From positions 1-9,830 of the forward strand of contig DATFNV010000104.1 of the NCBI GenBank assembly GCA_035266225.1: a DNA stretch of 9,830 bases, read 5' to 3'. The notes under the pieces are model-generated. The model was not told where the DNA came from. It did not search any database and saw only the letters and a list, made by a program, of their open reading frames with translations. This DNA is from DATFNV01 sp035266225. GTDB taxonomy: Bacteria > Planctomycetota > Planctomycetia > Gemmatales > Gemmataceae. Positions 1 to 6,341 of this stretch are shown one piece after another (the first letter of the stretch is position 1; the number at the start of each line of letters is the position of its first letter). The position numbers and the translations under genes are program-made.

Positions 1-1
1 C

Positions 2-3000
2 CGCGTGGACGGCCGCACCGACGTCTTCAGCCTGGGCGTGGTCTTCTACGAGTTGCTCAGCGGACGCCGGCCGTTTCAGGGGGACTCGCGGGAGGAACTG
101 CTGGAGCAGATCGCCACGCACGAGCCGCGCCCGCCGCGGCAGTGGGACACCACCGTCCCGAAGGAGCTGGAACGGATTTGCCTCAAGGCCCTGGCGAAGC
201 GCAGCTCCGAAAGGTACACGACGGCGCAGGATCTGGCCGACGACCTGCGACACTTCCTTGGCGATCAGAACGCCGCTTGTGGCTTAGCGCTCGCGTTACC
301 AGGGGCGAGCGCTAAGCCGCAAGCGGCGACCGAGCTGCCCACGCCGACCGCCCCGCCTTCCGACAACACAGTAGTCAAGATCGTTCCCAAGGGCCTGCGC
401 TCGTTCGACGCCCAGGACGCCGACTTCTTCCTGGAGCTGTTGCCCGGCCCCCGGGACCGCGAAGGGCTGCCGGACAGCATTCGCTTCTGGAAAACTCGTA
501 TCGAGGAAACGGACCCCGACAACACCTTCGCCGTGGGGCTGATTTACGGCCCGTCGGGTTGTGGCAAGTCGTCGCTGGTCAAGGCGGGCCTGTTGCCCCG
601 GCTGTCTGACGACGTGATCGCCGTTTACGTCGAGGCTACGGCGCAGGACACGGAAACGCGCTTGCTGAACGGCTTGCGGAAACGGTGTCCGGCCCTGCCC
701 GCCAACCTGGGCCTGAAGGAGACGCTGGCCGCCCTGCGCCGGGGGCAAGGCATTCCGGCAGGCAAGAAGGTGTTGATCGCCCTGGACCAGTTCGAGCAAT
801 GGCTGCACGCCCGCAAGGACGAGGAGAACATCGAACTGGTGCAAGCGCTGCGGCAATGTGACGGTGGGCGGGTGCAGTGCGTGGTGATGGTGCGGGACGA
901 CTTCTGGATGGCGACGACCCGGTTCCTGCGGGAACTGGAAATCGACCTCGTGCCCGGTCGGAATACGGCCGCCGCCGACCTCTTCGACCTACGACATGCA
1001 AAGAAGGTGTTGATCGCCTTTGGCCGTGCCTTTGGTACGTTGCCGGAACATGCGGGCGAACTCAACAAGGAGCACGAGGCGTTTGTCGAACAGGCCGTGT
1101 CAGAATTGGCCCAGGAAGGCAAGGTCATCTGTGTCCGGCTGGCCTTGTTTGCCGAGATGATGAAGGGCAAGCCTTGGACGCCCGGCACCTTGAAAGACGT
1201 GGGCGGCACGGAGGGTGTTGGTGTCACTTTCCTGGAAGAAGCCTTCTCCTCTCCAACGGCGAACCCCAAGCATCGGCTGCATCAGAAGGCCGCCCGCGCC
1301 GTCCTCAAGGCCCTGTTGCCCGAAGGCGGCAGCGACATCAAGGGGCACATGCGGTCCCACGCCGAGTTGCTGGCCACATCGGGCTGCGTCAGCCGGCCGA
1401 AGGAGTTTGACGATCTGCTCCGCATTCTCGACGGCGAACTCCGACTCATCACGCCGACCGACCCGGAAGGGGAGGAGGGGGCCGACGAGTCCCCGTTCCA
1501 GGCCCAGGCGGGCGAGAAATACTACCAGCTGACCCACGATTACCTCGTTCACTCGCTGCGAGACTGGCTGACGCGCAAGCAGAAGGAGACGCGGCGGGGC
1601 CGGGCCGAACTGCTGCTGGCGGACCGGGCGGCCGTCTGGGGCGCCCGGCCGGAGAGCCGGCAGCTACCCTCATTGCCCCAGTGGGTCAGCATCCGGCTAC
1701 TGACGCGGCGGAAGGACTGGACCCCGCCGCAACAAAAGATGATGCGCCGCGCCGGCCGCTATCACGCCGTCCGCGGCACCCTGCTCGCGCTTGTCCTGGC
1801 CCTCCTGGTGTTCGGCGGCTGGTGGACTCATGGGACGCTGCGGGCGCGGGCGCTGGTGGACACGCTGCTGACCGCCCAGACGGCTGACGTGCCGGCGGTC
1901 GTCCGCGACCTGGGACCGTACCGCCGCTGGGCCGACCCGCTGCTGAGCCAGGCGCATGCCAAGGCCGAGGCCGACGGCGACGCCCGCAAGCAGCTGCACG
2001 CCAGCCTGGCCCTGCTGTCGTCCGACCCCGGCCAGGTGGACTACCTCCGCGAGCGCTTGCTGGCCGCCGGGCCGGACGAGATCGGCGCCATCCGGGAAAT
2101 ACTGGCCCCGCACGGGGACGCGCTGGGGCCGCCGCTGTGGGTGGTGCTGGAGGGTCGGGGGGCCGACCCGGGCCGCCGTCTGCGGGCGGCGTGCGCGCTC
2201 GCCGCCTATGCGCCGGTGGACGGCCGCTGGGACAAGGTCAGCGGCGACGTGGCTGGGCGGCTGGTGGCGGAGAACGCCCTGGAGGTTGGCAAATGGGCCG
2301 AGGCCCTGCGGCCGGTGCGCCAGTCCTTGCTCCCGCCGCTGGCCGCCCTGCTGCTGGAAGAAGGACGCGGCGCGGAGGCCCGACGCCTCATCACCGGGGT
2401 CTATGCCGGCTACAGCGACGGCGTGCCCGACGCCTTCCTCCCCTTGGAGAAGGTCCTCGCGGAGAAGGCCGGCGCGGGGGCCGATGGGGAAGCGCGGCTG
2501 GCCCTGGCCCGGCGGCAGGCCAACGCGGCGGTGGCTCTGGCGGCGCTGGGGCGGTGGGAGAAGGTGGCGCCGCTGCTGCGTCATGCCCCCGACCCGACCG
2601 TGCGGAGTTACCTCATCGACCGGCTGGGGCCGGGCGGTGTCGAGGCCCGAGCGGTGATCGACCGCTTGAGCCCGAAGCGGGTGCCGAACGTGTCGGCGCG
2701 GCGGGCGTTGCTGCTGGCGCTGGGGGAGTTCGACCAGGACCGCATGCCGCCGGCCGAGCGGGAGGCCCTGGTGCCGCGGCTGCTGGAACTGTACCGGGAC
2801 GATCCCGACCCGGGGACCCACGGGGCGGCGGGTTGGCTGCTGCGGCAGTGGGGGCAGCAGGCGAAAGTCGAGGAGATCGACCAAGGGATGGCGACGGGCG
2901 AGGTGGCGGGGAAGCGGCGGTGGTACGTCAACGGCCAGCGGCAGACGTTTGCGATCGTGCCGCCTGGGGAGTTCGAGACGGAAGATAAGCGGGTGAAGGT

Positions 3001-3673
3001 GCGCGTCGAGCGCCGCTTCGCGCTGGCGGCCCGGGAGGTGACGGTGGCGGAGTTCCGGTGCTTCCGCAAGGACCACCCGTACTTCAAGCCGCATGCCCCG
3101 ACCGAGGACTGCCCGATGAATAGGGTCAGTTGGTACGACGCGGCGGCTTACTGTAACTGGCTGAGCGAAAAGGAGGAAATTGCTGAGGACCAGCGGTGCT
3201 ACGTGCCGAACGAGAAGGGGGAGTTCGCGGAAGGGATGAAGGTGAAGGCCAACGCCCTGAGCTTGTTGGGCTATCGCCTGCCGACGGAGGCGGAGTGGGA
3301 GTTGGCGTGTCGGGCGGGGAGCGTGACGGCCTGGTCGATGGGGGAGGCGGAGGACCTGCTGGGCAAGTACGCCTGGTACGTCGTCAACTCTCGATCACGG
3401 TCGCGCCCGGTGGGGTCGTTGCGGCCGAACGACCTGGGGCTGTTCGACCTGCACGGCAACGCCTGGGAATGGTGCCAAAACAGATTTGAAGAGTTTATAG
3501 ATACTATAAACGATCATCCAGAGGATAAAGTAGACAATAAAAGTAGTCGTTCGTTGCGCGGCGGCGCGTTCGGCGTCGTTCCGCTGGTCGTGGGCTCCGT
3601 CAGCCGATTCAGGACCGGGCCGGCGGCCCGCAACGACGTCGTTGTGTTCCGCCCGGCAAGGACTTTCCGCTGA
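2..3673 (+). CDS. Ser/Thr kinase - nSTAND NTPase - TM - helical repeat - FGE/C-type-lectin-fold fusion protein (5' partial)
   Basis: The frame is open from base 2, so the true start lies upstream. Residues below count from the codon at base 5. Residues 1-85 are the C-lobe of a Hanks-type kinase (DGRTDVFSLGVVFYELLSGRRPF); the ATP site and catalytic loop lie outside the window. A low-complexity linker follows. Residues ~130-560 form an nSTAND1-like NTPase: Walker A GPSGCGKS at 182-189, Walker B ending LDQFEQW around D261-E264, and the family's terminal THDYLV at 510-515. Residues 591-607 are one hydrophobic membrane segment. Residues ~610-960 are Ala/Leu/Arg-rich helices resembling HEAT-type repeats. 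Residues ~965-1222 are an FGE-sulfatase-like domain (EVTVAEF 1011, YRLPTEAEWE 1090, GNAWEWC 1151, LRGG 1184, FRPAR 1215). The tail lacks the cysteines needed for FGE catalysis, so a binding role in the C-type-lectin fold is more likely. By family knowledge, such fusions sense a ligand and signal through NTP-driven assembly and phosphorylation. The ligand and partners are unknown. Confidence 0.93.
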   Translation, partial: RVDGRTDVFSLGVVFYELLSGRRPFQGDSREELLEQIATHEPRPPRQWDTTVPKELERICLKALAKRSSERYTTAQDLADDLRHFLGDQNAACGLALALPGASAKPQAATELPTPTAPPSDNTVVKIVPKGLRSFDAQDADFFLELLPGPRDREGLPDSIRFWKTRIEETDPDNTFAVGLIYGPSGCGKSSLVKAGLLPRLSDDVIAVYVEATAQDTETRLLNGLRKRCPALPANLGLKETLAALRRGQGIPAGKKVLIALDQFEQWLHARKDEENIELVQALRQCDGGRVQCVVMVRDDFWMATTRFLRELEIDLVPGRNTAAADLFDLRHAKKVLIAFGRAFGTLPEHAGELNKEHEAFVEQAVSELAQEGKVICVRLALFAEMMKGKPWTPGTLKDVGGTEGVGVTFLEEAFSSPTANPKHRLHQKAARAVLKALLPEGGSDIKGHMRSHAELLATSGCVSRPKEFDDLLRILDGELRLITPTDPEGEEGADESPFQAQAGEKYYQLTHDYLVHSLRDWLTRKQKETRRGRAELLLADRAAVWGARPESRQLPSLPQWVSIRLLTRRKDWTPPQQKMMRRAGRYHAVRGTLLALVLALLVFGGWWTHGTLRARALVDTLLTAQTADVPAVVRDLGPYRRWADPLLSQAHAKAEADGDARKQLHASLALLSSDPGQVDYLRERLLAAGPDEIGAIREILAPHGDALGPPLWVVLEGRGADPGRRLRAACALAAYAPVDGRWDKVSGDVAGRLVAENALEVGKWAEALRPVRQSLLPPLAALLLEEGRGAEARRLITGVYAGYSDGVPDAFLPLEKVLAEKAGAGADGEARLALARRQANAAVALAALGRWEKVAPLLRHAPDPTVRSYLIDRLGPGGVEARAVIDRLSPKRVPNVSARRALLLALGEFDQDRMPPAEREALVPRLLELYRDDPDPGTHGAAGWLLRQWGQQAKVEEIDQGMATGEVAGKRRWYVNGQRQTFAIVPPGEFETEDKRVKVRVERRFALAAREVTVAEFRCFRKDHPYFKPHAPTEDCPMNRVSWYDAAAYCNWLSEKEEIAEDQRCYVPNEKGEFAEGMKVKANALSLLGYRLPTEAEWELACRAGSVTAWSMGEAEDLLGKYAWYVVNSRSRSRPVGSLRPNDLGLFDLHGNAWEWCQNRFEEFIDTINDHPEDKVDNKSSRSLRGGAFGVVPLVVGSVSRFRTGPAARNDVVVFRPARTFR
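271..328. repeat. 24-bp palindromic (REP-like) hairpin inside the coding region
   Basis: Arms 271-294 and 305-328 are reverse complements over 24 positions except T280/G319, which is a G-U pair in RNA. The loop is 10 bases (295-304). The element lies in the linker between the kinase and the NTPase and is read in frame as Ala/Leu/Pro-rich sequence. The core GCCGCTTGCGGCTTAGCG looks like a dispersed extragenic palindrome rather than protein-driven sequence. That it is a repeated family is inference, since only one copy is in this window. Confidence 0.85.
3476..3550 (+). other. AT-rich coding island before the FGE-domain tail
   Basis: The bases between the GNAWEWC motif and the LRGG motif are conspicuously AT-rich. 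I count 18 G/C in the 60 bases 3481-3540, against a clearly GC-rich gene on both sides. The frame stays open and encodes a hydrophilic loop rich in Asp, Glu, Lys and Asn (residues 1158-1182). Codon choice here (ATA, AAA, GTA, AGT) is unlike the rest of the gene. It could be a tolerated surface loop, a recently replaced segment, or a boundary region used in DGR homing. Confidence 0.75.
3551..3673 (+). other. Candidate DGR variable region (C-type-lectin-fold tail)
   Basis: The final 40 residues follow the layout of DGR-diversified FGE-like domains: a fixed LRGGxF, scattered variable positions, then RxxxxxFRPAR at the very C-terminus, with the gene ending at once. Bases 3546-3601 contain no adenine at all, and 3637-3657 contain none either. 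That is what adenine-specific mutagenesis of a template copy would leave. Runs of GTC, GTT and GGC codons sit where AAC/AAT codons would be expected in a template. Against it: a 41-base adenine-free run also occurs at 2167-2207 of the same gene, and no template repeat or reverse transcriptase is present here. Confidence 0.4.
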
Positions 3674-3818
3674 GCCCCCTTACTGCTTTACCAGCCGCCG
3701 GAGGCGGAGCCGGGTGTCCCGCGGAGCGTGCCAGGGTGCAAGGTCCAGATGGTGGGCGATTGCAGTTGGCTGTCTGCGGGAAGAATAGGCGGTTTCCGAC
3801 CGGCGGGAGCATACCACC

Positions 3819-5369
3819 ATGTCGCGCACGCGCTGCCTGGCGCTGTTCTCGTTCCTCGCCGTCCTGGCCGGACTCGCCGCGGTCGCGCTCCACTTCGGCC
3901 GCGGTCGTGGTCCCGATGCTTCCTCCCCGAGCGCCCGCGAAGGACCCGGCGACCTGCTCGGCATCGTCCGGGACGGCGGCCCCATCGCCGGCGCCTGCGT
4001 CCGCTTCAAGGGCACGTCTCTCTCGACCGTCACCGACGCCGGCGGTTCCTTTCGCCTGCCGCAGCGTTCCGGGATGGCCGGGCGCGTCACCGCCGCGAAG
4101 GTGGGGTACTTCATCGCGGGCACGGCCGACGACGAAGCGCCGCTGTCTCTCACCCTGACCCGGCTGCCTGACAAGGACAACGAGGAGTACCGTTGGGTCA
4201 GTTCGGCCCCCGGCGCCGGCCGGCACAATTGCGGCAACTGTCACGAGGAGATCTATCGCGAGTGGTCCGCCAGCGCCCATTCCCGCTCCGCCACCGGCAA
4301 GCAGTTCCGCAACCTCTACGACGGCAGCGACTGGGACGGCAAGCCGGACGCCGGTTGGTCGCTGCTCCGCGACAACCCCAACGGCTCCGGCGTCTGCAAT
4401 TCGTGTCACGTTCCGACGATGCCTTTTGACGGCAGCGCCTACCTCGACCTGCGCAACGCGAAGGGCGTGGCCGCCGAGGGGGTCCACTGCGACTACTGCC
4501 ACAAGGTCCAGGAGGTCGGCGACGGGCAGCTCGGCGTGTCGCACGGCCGCTTCAACCTGCACCTGCTGCGCCCGGCCGAGGGGCAGCTCTTCTTCGGCCC
4601 GCTCGACGACGTGGACCGCGGCGACGACTCGTTTGCGCCGCTGTACCGCGACAGCCGTTACTGCGCCTCGTGTCACGAGGGGACCGTCTTCGGCGTGGCG
4701 GTCTACACGACGTATTCCGAGTGGCAGGCGAGCCCCGCCGGCCGCGCCGGCAAGCAGTGTCAGACGTGCCACATGGCCCCGACCGGCCGCATGAGGAACA
4801 TCGCCCCCGGCCACGGCGGCATCGAGCGCGATGCGCTGACCCTGGCCAACCATCGCTTCTTCGCAGGCGGCCCGGCGGAGATGCTGCGCGCGGCCGTGTC
4901 CCTCTCCGGGGAGGCGCGGCGAGACGGCGGGACGGTGCGCGCCGAGGTGGAAGTGCGAGCCGACGGGGCCGGCCATCGACTGCCGACCGGGTACATCGAC
5001 CGGCACCTGATTCTCGTCGCGGAGGCCGTCGCCGCGGACGGACGGCCGTTGCCGCTGCGGGATGGGCCGGTGCTGTCCTCGGTCGCCGGGAAGGGGTTGG
5101 CGGGCCGGCCGGGGAAGTTGTACGCCAAGCTGCTCAGGGACTTCGACGGCCACAGCCCCGCCCCGTTCTGGAAGGCCGACCCCGAGGCCGCCGACACGCG
5201 ATTGACCCCGGGCCAGCCGGATCGGCTGACATTCGTCTTTCCGGGGGAGACGACAGGGCTGCGGCTGCGATTGCTGTACCGCCGCTTCTGGCAGCAGGTC
5301 GCCGATGAGAAGCGCTGGCCCGATAAAGAGATCGTCGTGGCGGAGCGCGAGTTGATCGTACCCCCGTAG
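3819..5369 (+). CDS. Membrane-anchored pentahaem c-type cytochrome (cytochrome c554-like)
   Basis: The 516-residue protein carries five CXXCH covalent haem c sites: CGNCH 138-142, CNSCH 193-197, CDYCH 224-228, CASCH 282-286 and CQTCH 314-318. Residues 7-26 are a hydrophobic N-terminal signal or anchor, so the haem domain should sit outside the cytoplasmic membrane. Residues ~46-112 (LLGIVRDGGPIAGACVRFKG...DAGGSFRLP) resemble a carboxypeptidase-regulatory-like beta-sandwich. The haem block resembles cytochrome c554/NapC-NirT-type electron carriers. Extra histidines (154, 332, 345, 386, 396) could be distal ligands. Residues ~350-516 form a beta-rich domain with GHRLPTG that I cannot name. The ATG has GGGAG nine bases upstream (3805-3809). 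The role is inferred as periplasmic electron transfer; donor, acceptor and any enzymatic activity cannot be told. The stop codon lies inside a large palindrome that probably terminates the transcript. Confidence 0.93.
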   Translation: MSRTRCLALFSFLAVLAGLAAVALHFGRGRGPDASSPSAREGPGDLLGIVRDGGPIAGACVRFKGTSLSTVTDAGGSFRLPQRSGMAGRVTAAKVGYFIAGTADDEAPLSLTLTRLPDKDNEEYRWVSSAPGAGRHNCGNCHEEIYREWSASAHSRSATGKQFRNLYDGSDWDGKPDAGWSLLRDNPNGSGVCNSCHVPTMPFDGSAYLDLRNAKGVAAEGVHCDYCHKVQEVGDGQLGVSHGRFNLHLLRPAEGQLFFGPLDDVDRGDDSFAPLYRDSRYCASCHEGTVFGVAVYTTYSEWQASPAGRAGKQCQTCHMAPTGRMRNIAPGHGGIERDALTLANHRFFAGGPAEMLRAAVSLSGEARRDGGTVRAEVEVRADGAGHRLPTGYIDRHLILVAEAVAADGRPLPLRDGPVLSSVAGKGLAGRPGKLYAKLLRDFDGHSPAPFWKADPEAADTRLTPGQPDRLTFVFPGETTGLRLRLLYRRFWQQVADEKRWPDKEIVVAERELIVPP

Positions 5370-5425
5370 CGACAAGCTGCCAGCTTGTCGAAATGACCCG
5401 ACAAGCTGGCAGCTTGTCGCTACGG
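5364..5425. terminator. Perfect 27-bp inverted repeat; probable bidirectional terminator
   Basis: Arms 5364-5390 and 5399-5425 are perfect reverse complements over 27 bases around an 8-base loop (5391-5398). Each arm is itself a palindrome: CGACAAGCTG, one central base, CAGCTTGTCG. The sequence can therefore fold as one long hairpin or two short ones. It overlaps the last two codons of the cytochrome gene (stop 5367-5369) and ends 15 bases before the stop of the convergent small gene at 5440, the expected place for a two-way terminator. There is no T-tract, so the mechanism is uncertain; it may also be a member of a dispersed palindromic repeat family. Confidence 0.7.
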
Positions 5426-5439
5426 CAAAGGCGGGCGCC

Positions 5440-5550
5440 TCAACCTTCACCGCCGAGGTCGATCCACTCGGCGTCCCAGTCGGGCTCGTCGGCGGCCGTC
5501 CGTGACACGGCGAAACAGGCGGTTGGGCGCGGGTCAGGAATGACTCCCAT
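5440..5550 (-). CDS. Small acidic protein, 36 residues, unknown function
   Basis: On the minus strand an ATG at 5550-5548 is preceded by a near-ideal ribosome-binding site (GAGGAGGTGACC, core five bases from the ATG). It opens a 36-codon frame ending in TGA at 5442-5440. The product begins MGVIPDPRPTACFAVSR and ends with an acidic, Trp-containing tail (DEPDWDAEWIDLGGEG). It has no membrane segment or known motif. It converges on the cytochrome gene, with a strong palindrome between the two stops. The quality of the Shine-Dalgarno and the terminator placement argue that it is real; the short length argues caution. I do not recognise the family. Confidence 0.5.
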   Translation of the reverse strand: MGVIPDPRPTACFAVSRTAADEPDWDAEWIDLGGEG

Positions 5551-5804
5551 GGTCACCTCCTCTGTGATGGGGTCGGAATGGATCGGAAAACCAGTCGGGT
5601 CGGCACCGGCCACCCAAATACCGGAGTGCTACGGTGGGTGGTGCCCACTCGACGCGCTGCGATGTCGCACCGCAGAACATCATCGGCCGCCCGCGCGAGG
5701 GGCGGTATGAAGCGGTTGGAAAACGTGAGGCGAGATTCCGACCGTGCCGCTTTTTCAGGCAGGATCGGAATCCCGGCCCACGATCGCAACCGGTTTCCCA
5801 ACCG
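5551..5804. other. Intergenic region without a convincing gene
   Basis: Short open frames here on both strands lack ribosome-binding sites. Visible structure is limited: a GTGGG/CCCAC hairpin at 5634-5648, resembling a degenerate GTGGGC-type palindrome, and an 8-base inverted repeat GATTCCGA / TCGGAATC (5734-5741, 5765-5772) around a T-run. The region should contain the promoter of the 36-residue gene, but no clear -35/-10 pair is visible. Confidence 0.4.
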
Positions 5805-6017
5805 TCAATGCTGGAGCATGCAGGCGCGCCAGTGGTTCGGCTGAGTGTGGCGGTAGGTCCAGCCGGCCGGGCCGGTGAGGGGGGCGGCCTCGGCGGCGGT
5901 GATCGCGGGGCTCGGCGAAGCCAGAACGGCGGCGTCGGTTCGCCGGGCGGCGCGGGTCAGCAGGACGCCGGAAAGAAGGGCGGTGACGACAGACGCGACG
6001 AGAGCGAAGCGCTTCAT
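5805..6017 (-). CDS. Small putative secreted or membrane-anchored protein, 70 residues
   Basis: The start chosen is the ATG at 6017-6015, which has AAGGAGAG upstream (AGGAG core five bases away). A longer frame to 6086 has an Arg-rich extension without such a site. The product starts MKRFALVASVVTALLSGVLLTRAA, a classic signal peptide or single membrane anchor (positive N-terminus, hydrophobic residues 4-20). A short Ala/Pro-rich linker follows, then a polar tail GWTYRHTQPNHWRACMLQH with one Cys and three His. The tail could bind metal or haem, but that is speculation. The gene is divergent from the DUF429 gene, about 325 bases away. Family not recognised. Confidence 0.65.
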   Translation of the reverse strand: MKRFALVASVVTALLSGVLLTRAARRTDAAVLASPSPAITAAEAAPLTGPAGWTYRHTQPNHWRACMLQH

Positions 6018-6040
6018 GAACTCTCCTTGTCCGCACCCGA

Positions 6041-6061
6041 GCCGCCGCTTCCTGCGGCGGC
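6041..6061 (-). promoter_or_regulatory. 8-bp hairpin in the leader of the 70-residue gene
   Basis: GCCGCCGC (6041-6048) and GCGGCGGC (6054-6061) are perfect reverse complements around a 5-base loop. The hairpin lies about 23 bases upstream of the ATG on the minus strand and does not cover the ribosome-binding site. It could stabilise the mRNA or simply be GC-rich chance structure. Confidence 0.35.
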
Positions 6062-6075
6062 GCTGAGATCGACGT

Positions 6076-6098
6076 GAGAATTGCATTCACTGCAACTC
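6076..6098. promoter_or_regulatory. Operator-like dyad upstream of the 70-residue gene
   Basis: TTGCA (6081-6085) and TGCAA (6091-6095) are separated by five bases, and flanking GAG (6076-6078) and CTC (6096-6098) extend the symmetry. It sits 59-81 bases upstream of the small gene's ATG, a plausible place for a promoter or repressor site. Supported only by symmetry and position. Confidence 0.3.
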
Positions 6099-6286
6099 AG
6101 GTGCCGGGATCGGGCGGGGTCGTCGGGGCGTTGTCTCAAGCCCCGGCCGGACAACGGCTAACGAAAAAAGGACGTGGCCCCACAGGTGGGAGAACGGCTG
6201 TCGGGGAGGGATGTTTTACAACGGCGCCGCTGCCGCCCCTTACAAATCGTTGCGTTCCTGCTGCCCTTTTCGCCGCGGCGCCGATG

Positions 6287-6319
6287 TGATTGAATCAGTT
6301 GCATCTGAACATTGATTCA
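6287..6319. promoter_or_regulatory. TGAATCA / TGATTCA dyad upstream of the DUF429 gene
   Basis: TGAATCA (6291-6297) is the exact reverse complement of TGATTCA (6313-6319), 15 bases apart. The first arm is also part of a local palindrome TGATT-G-AATCA (6287-6297). The site ends 22 bases before the preferred start. It could be an operator or a leader hairpin. Confidence 0.35.
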
Positions 6320-6341
6320 CACCGGGGGCAGGTATCGGCTC

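Larger units (their letters stand above)
6018..6341. other. Divergent intergenic region
   Basis: This stretch separates the minus-strand 70-residue gene from the plus-strand DUF429 gene and should carry both promoters. No convincing gene is seen. It holds a leader hairpin (6041-6061), an imperfect dyad (6076-6098), a 7-bp inverted repeat CGTTGTC / GACAACG (6129-6135, 6150-6156) followed by an A-run at 6163-6169, and a TGAATCA dyad near the DUF429 start. I see no strong sigma-70-type promoter. Confidence 0.5.

Noticed and set aside
1697..3094. 465-codon minus-strand frame opposite the helical and FGE-like domains
   Set aside because: Arg/Gln/Pro/His-rich, no domain, and entirely within the well-supported large gene; typical antisense frame in high-GC coding DNA.
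3695..3707. CCGCC-GGA-GGCGG hairpin just after the large gene, considered as a DGR-type downstream hairpin or terminator
   Set aside because: Only five base pairs with a three-base loop and no T-tract; such structures are common by chance in this base composition.
3674..3818. Search for a DGR template repeat or reverse transcriptase after the variable-region candidate
   Set aside because: No near-copy of 3551-3673 and no reverse-transcriptase motif was seen here or elsewhere in the window; if present they must be outside it.
3609..5450. 613-codon open frame on the minus strand opposite the cytochrome gene
   Set aside because: It is a GC-driven shadow of the haem protein: no recognisable domain, low-complexity Ala/Gly/Val/Arg sequence, and the sense frame carries five CXXCH motifs.
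5553..5801. 82-codon minus-strand frame between the two small genes
   Set aside because: No ribosome-binding site, no motif, and basic low-complexity composition; the neighbouring small genes both have strong sites.
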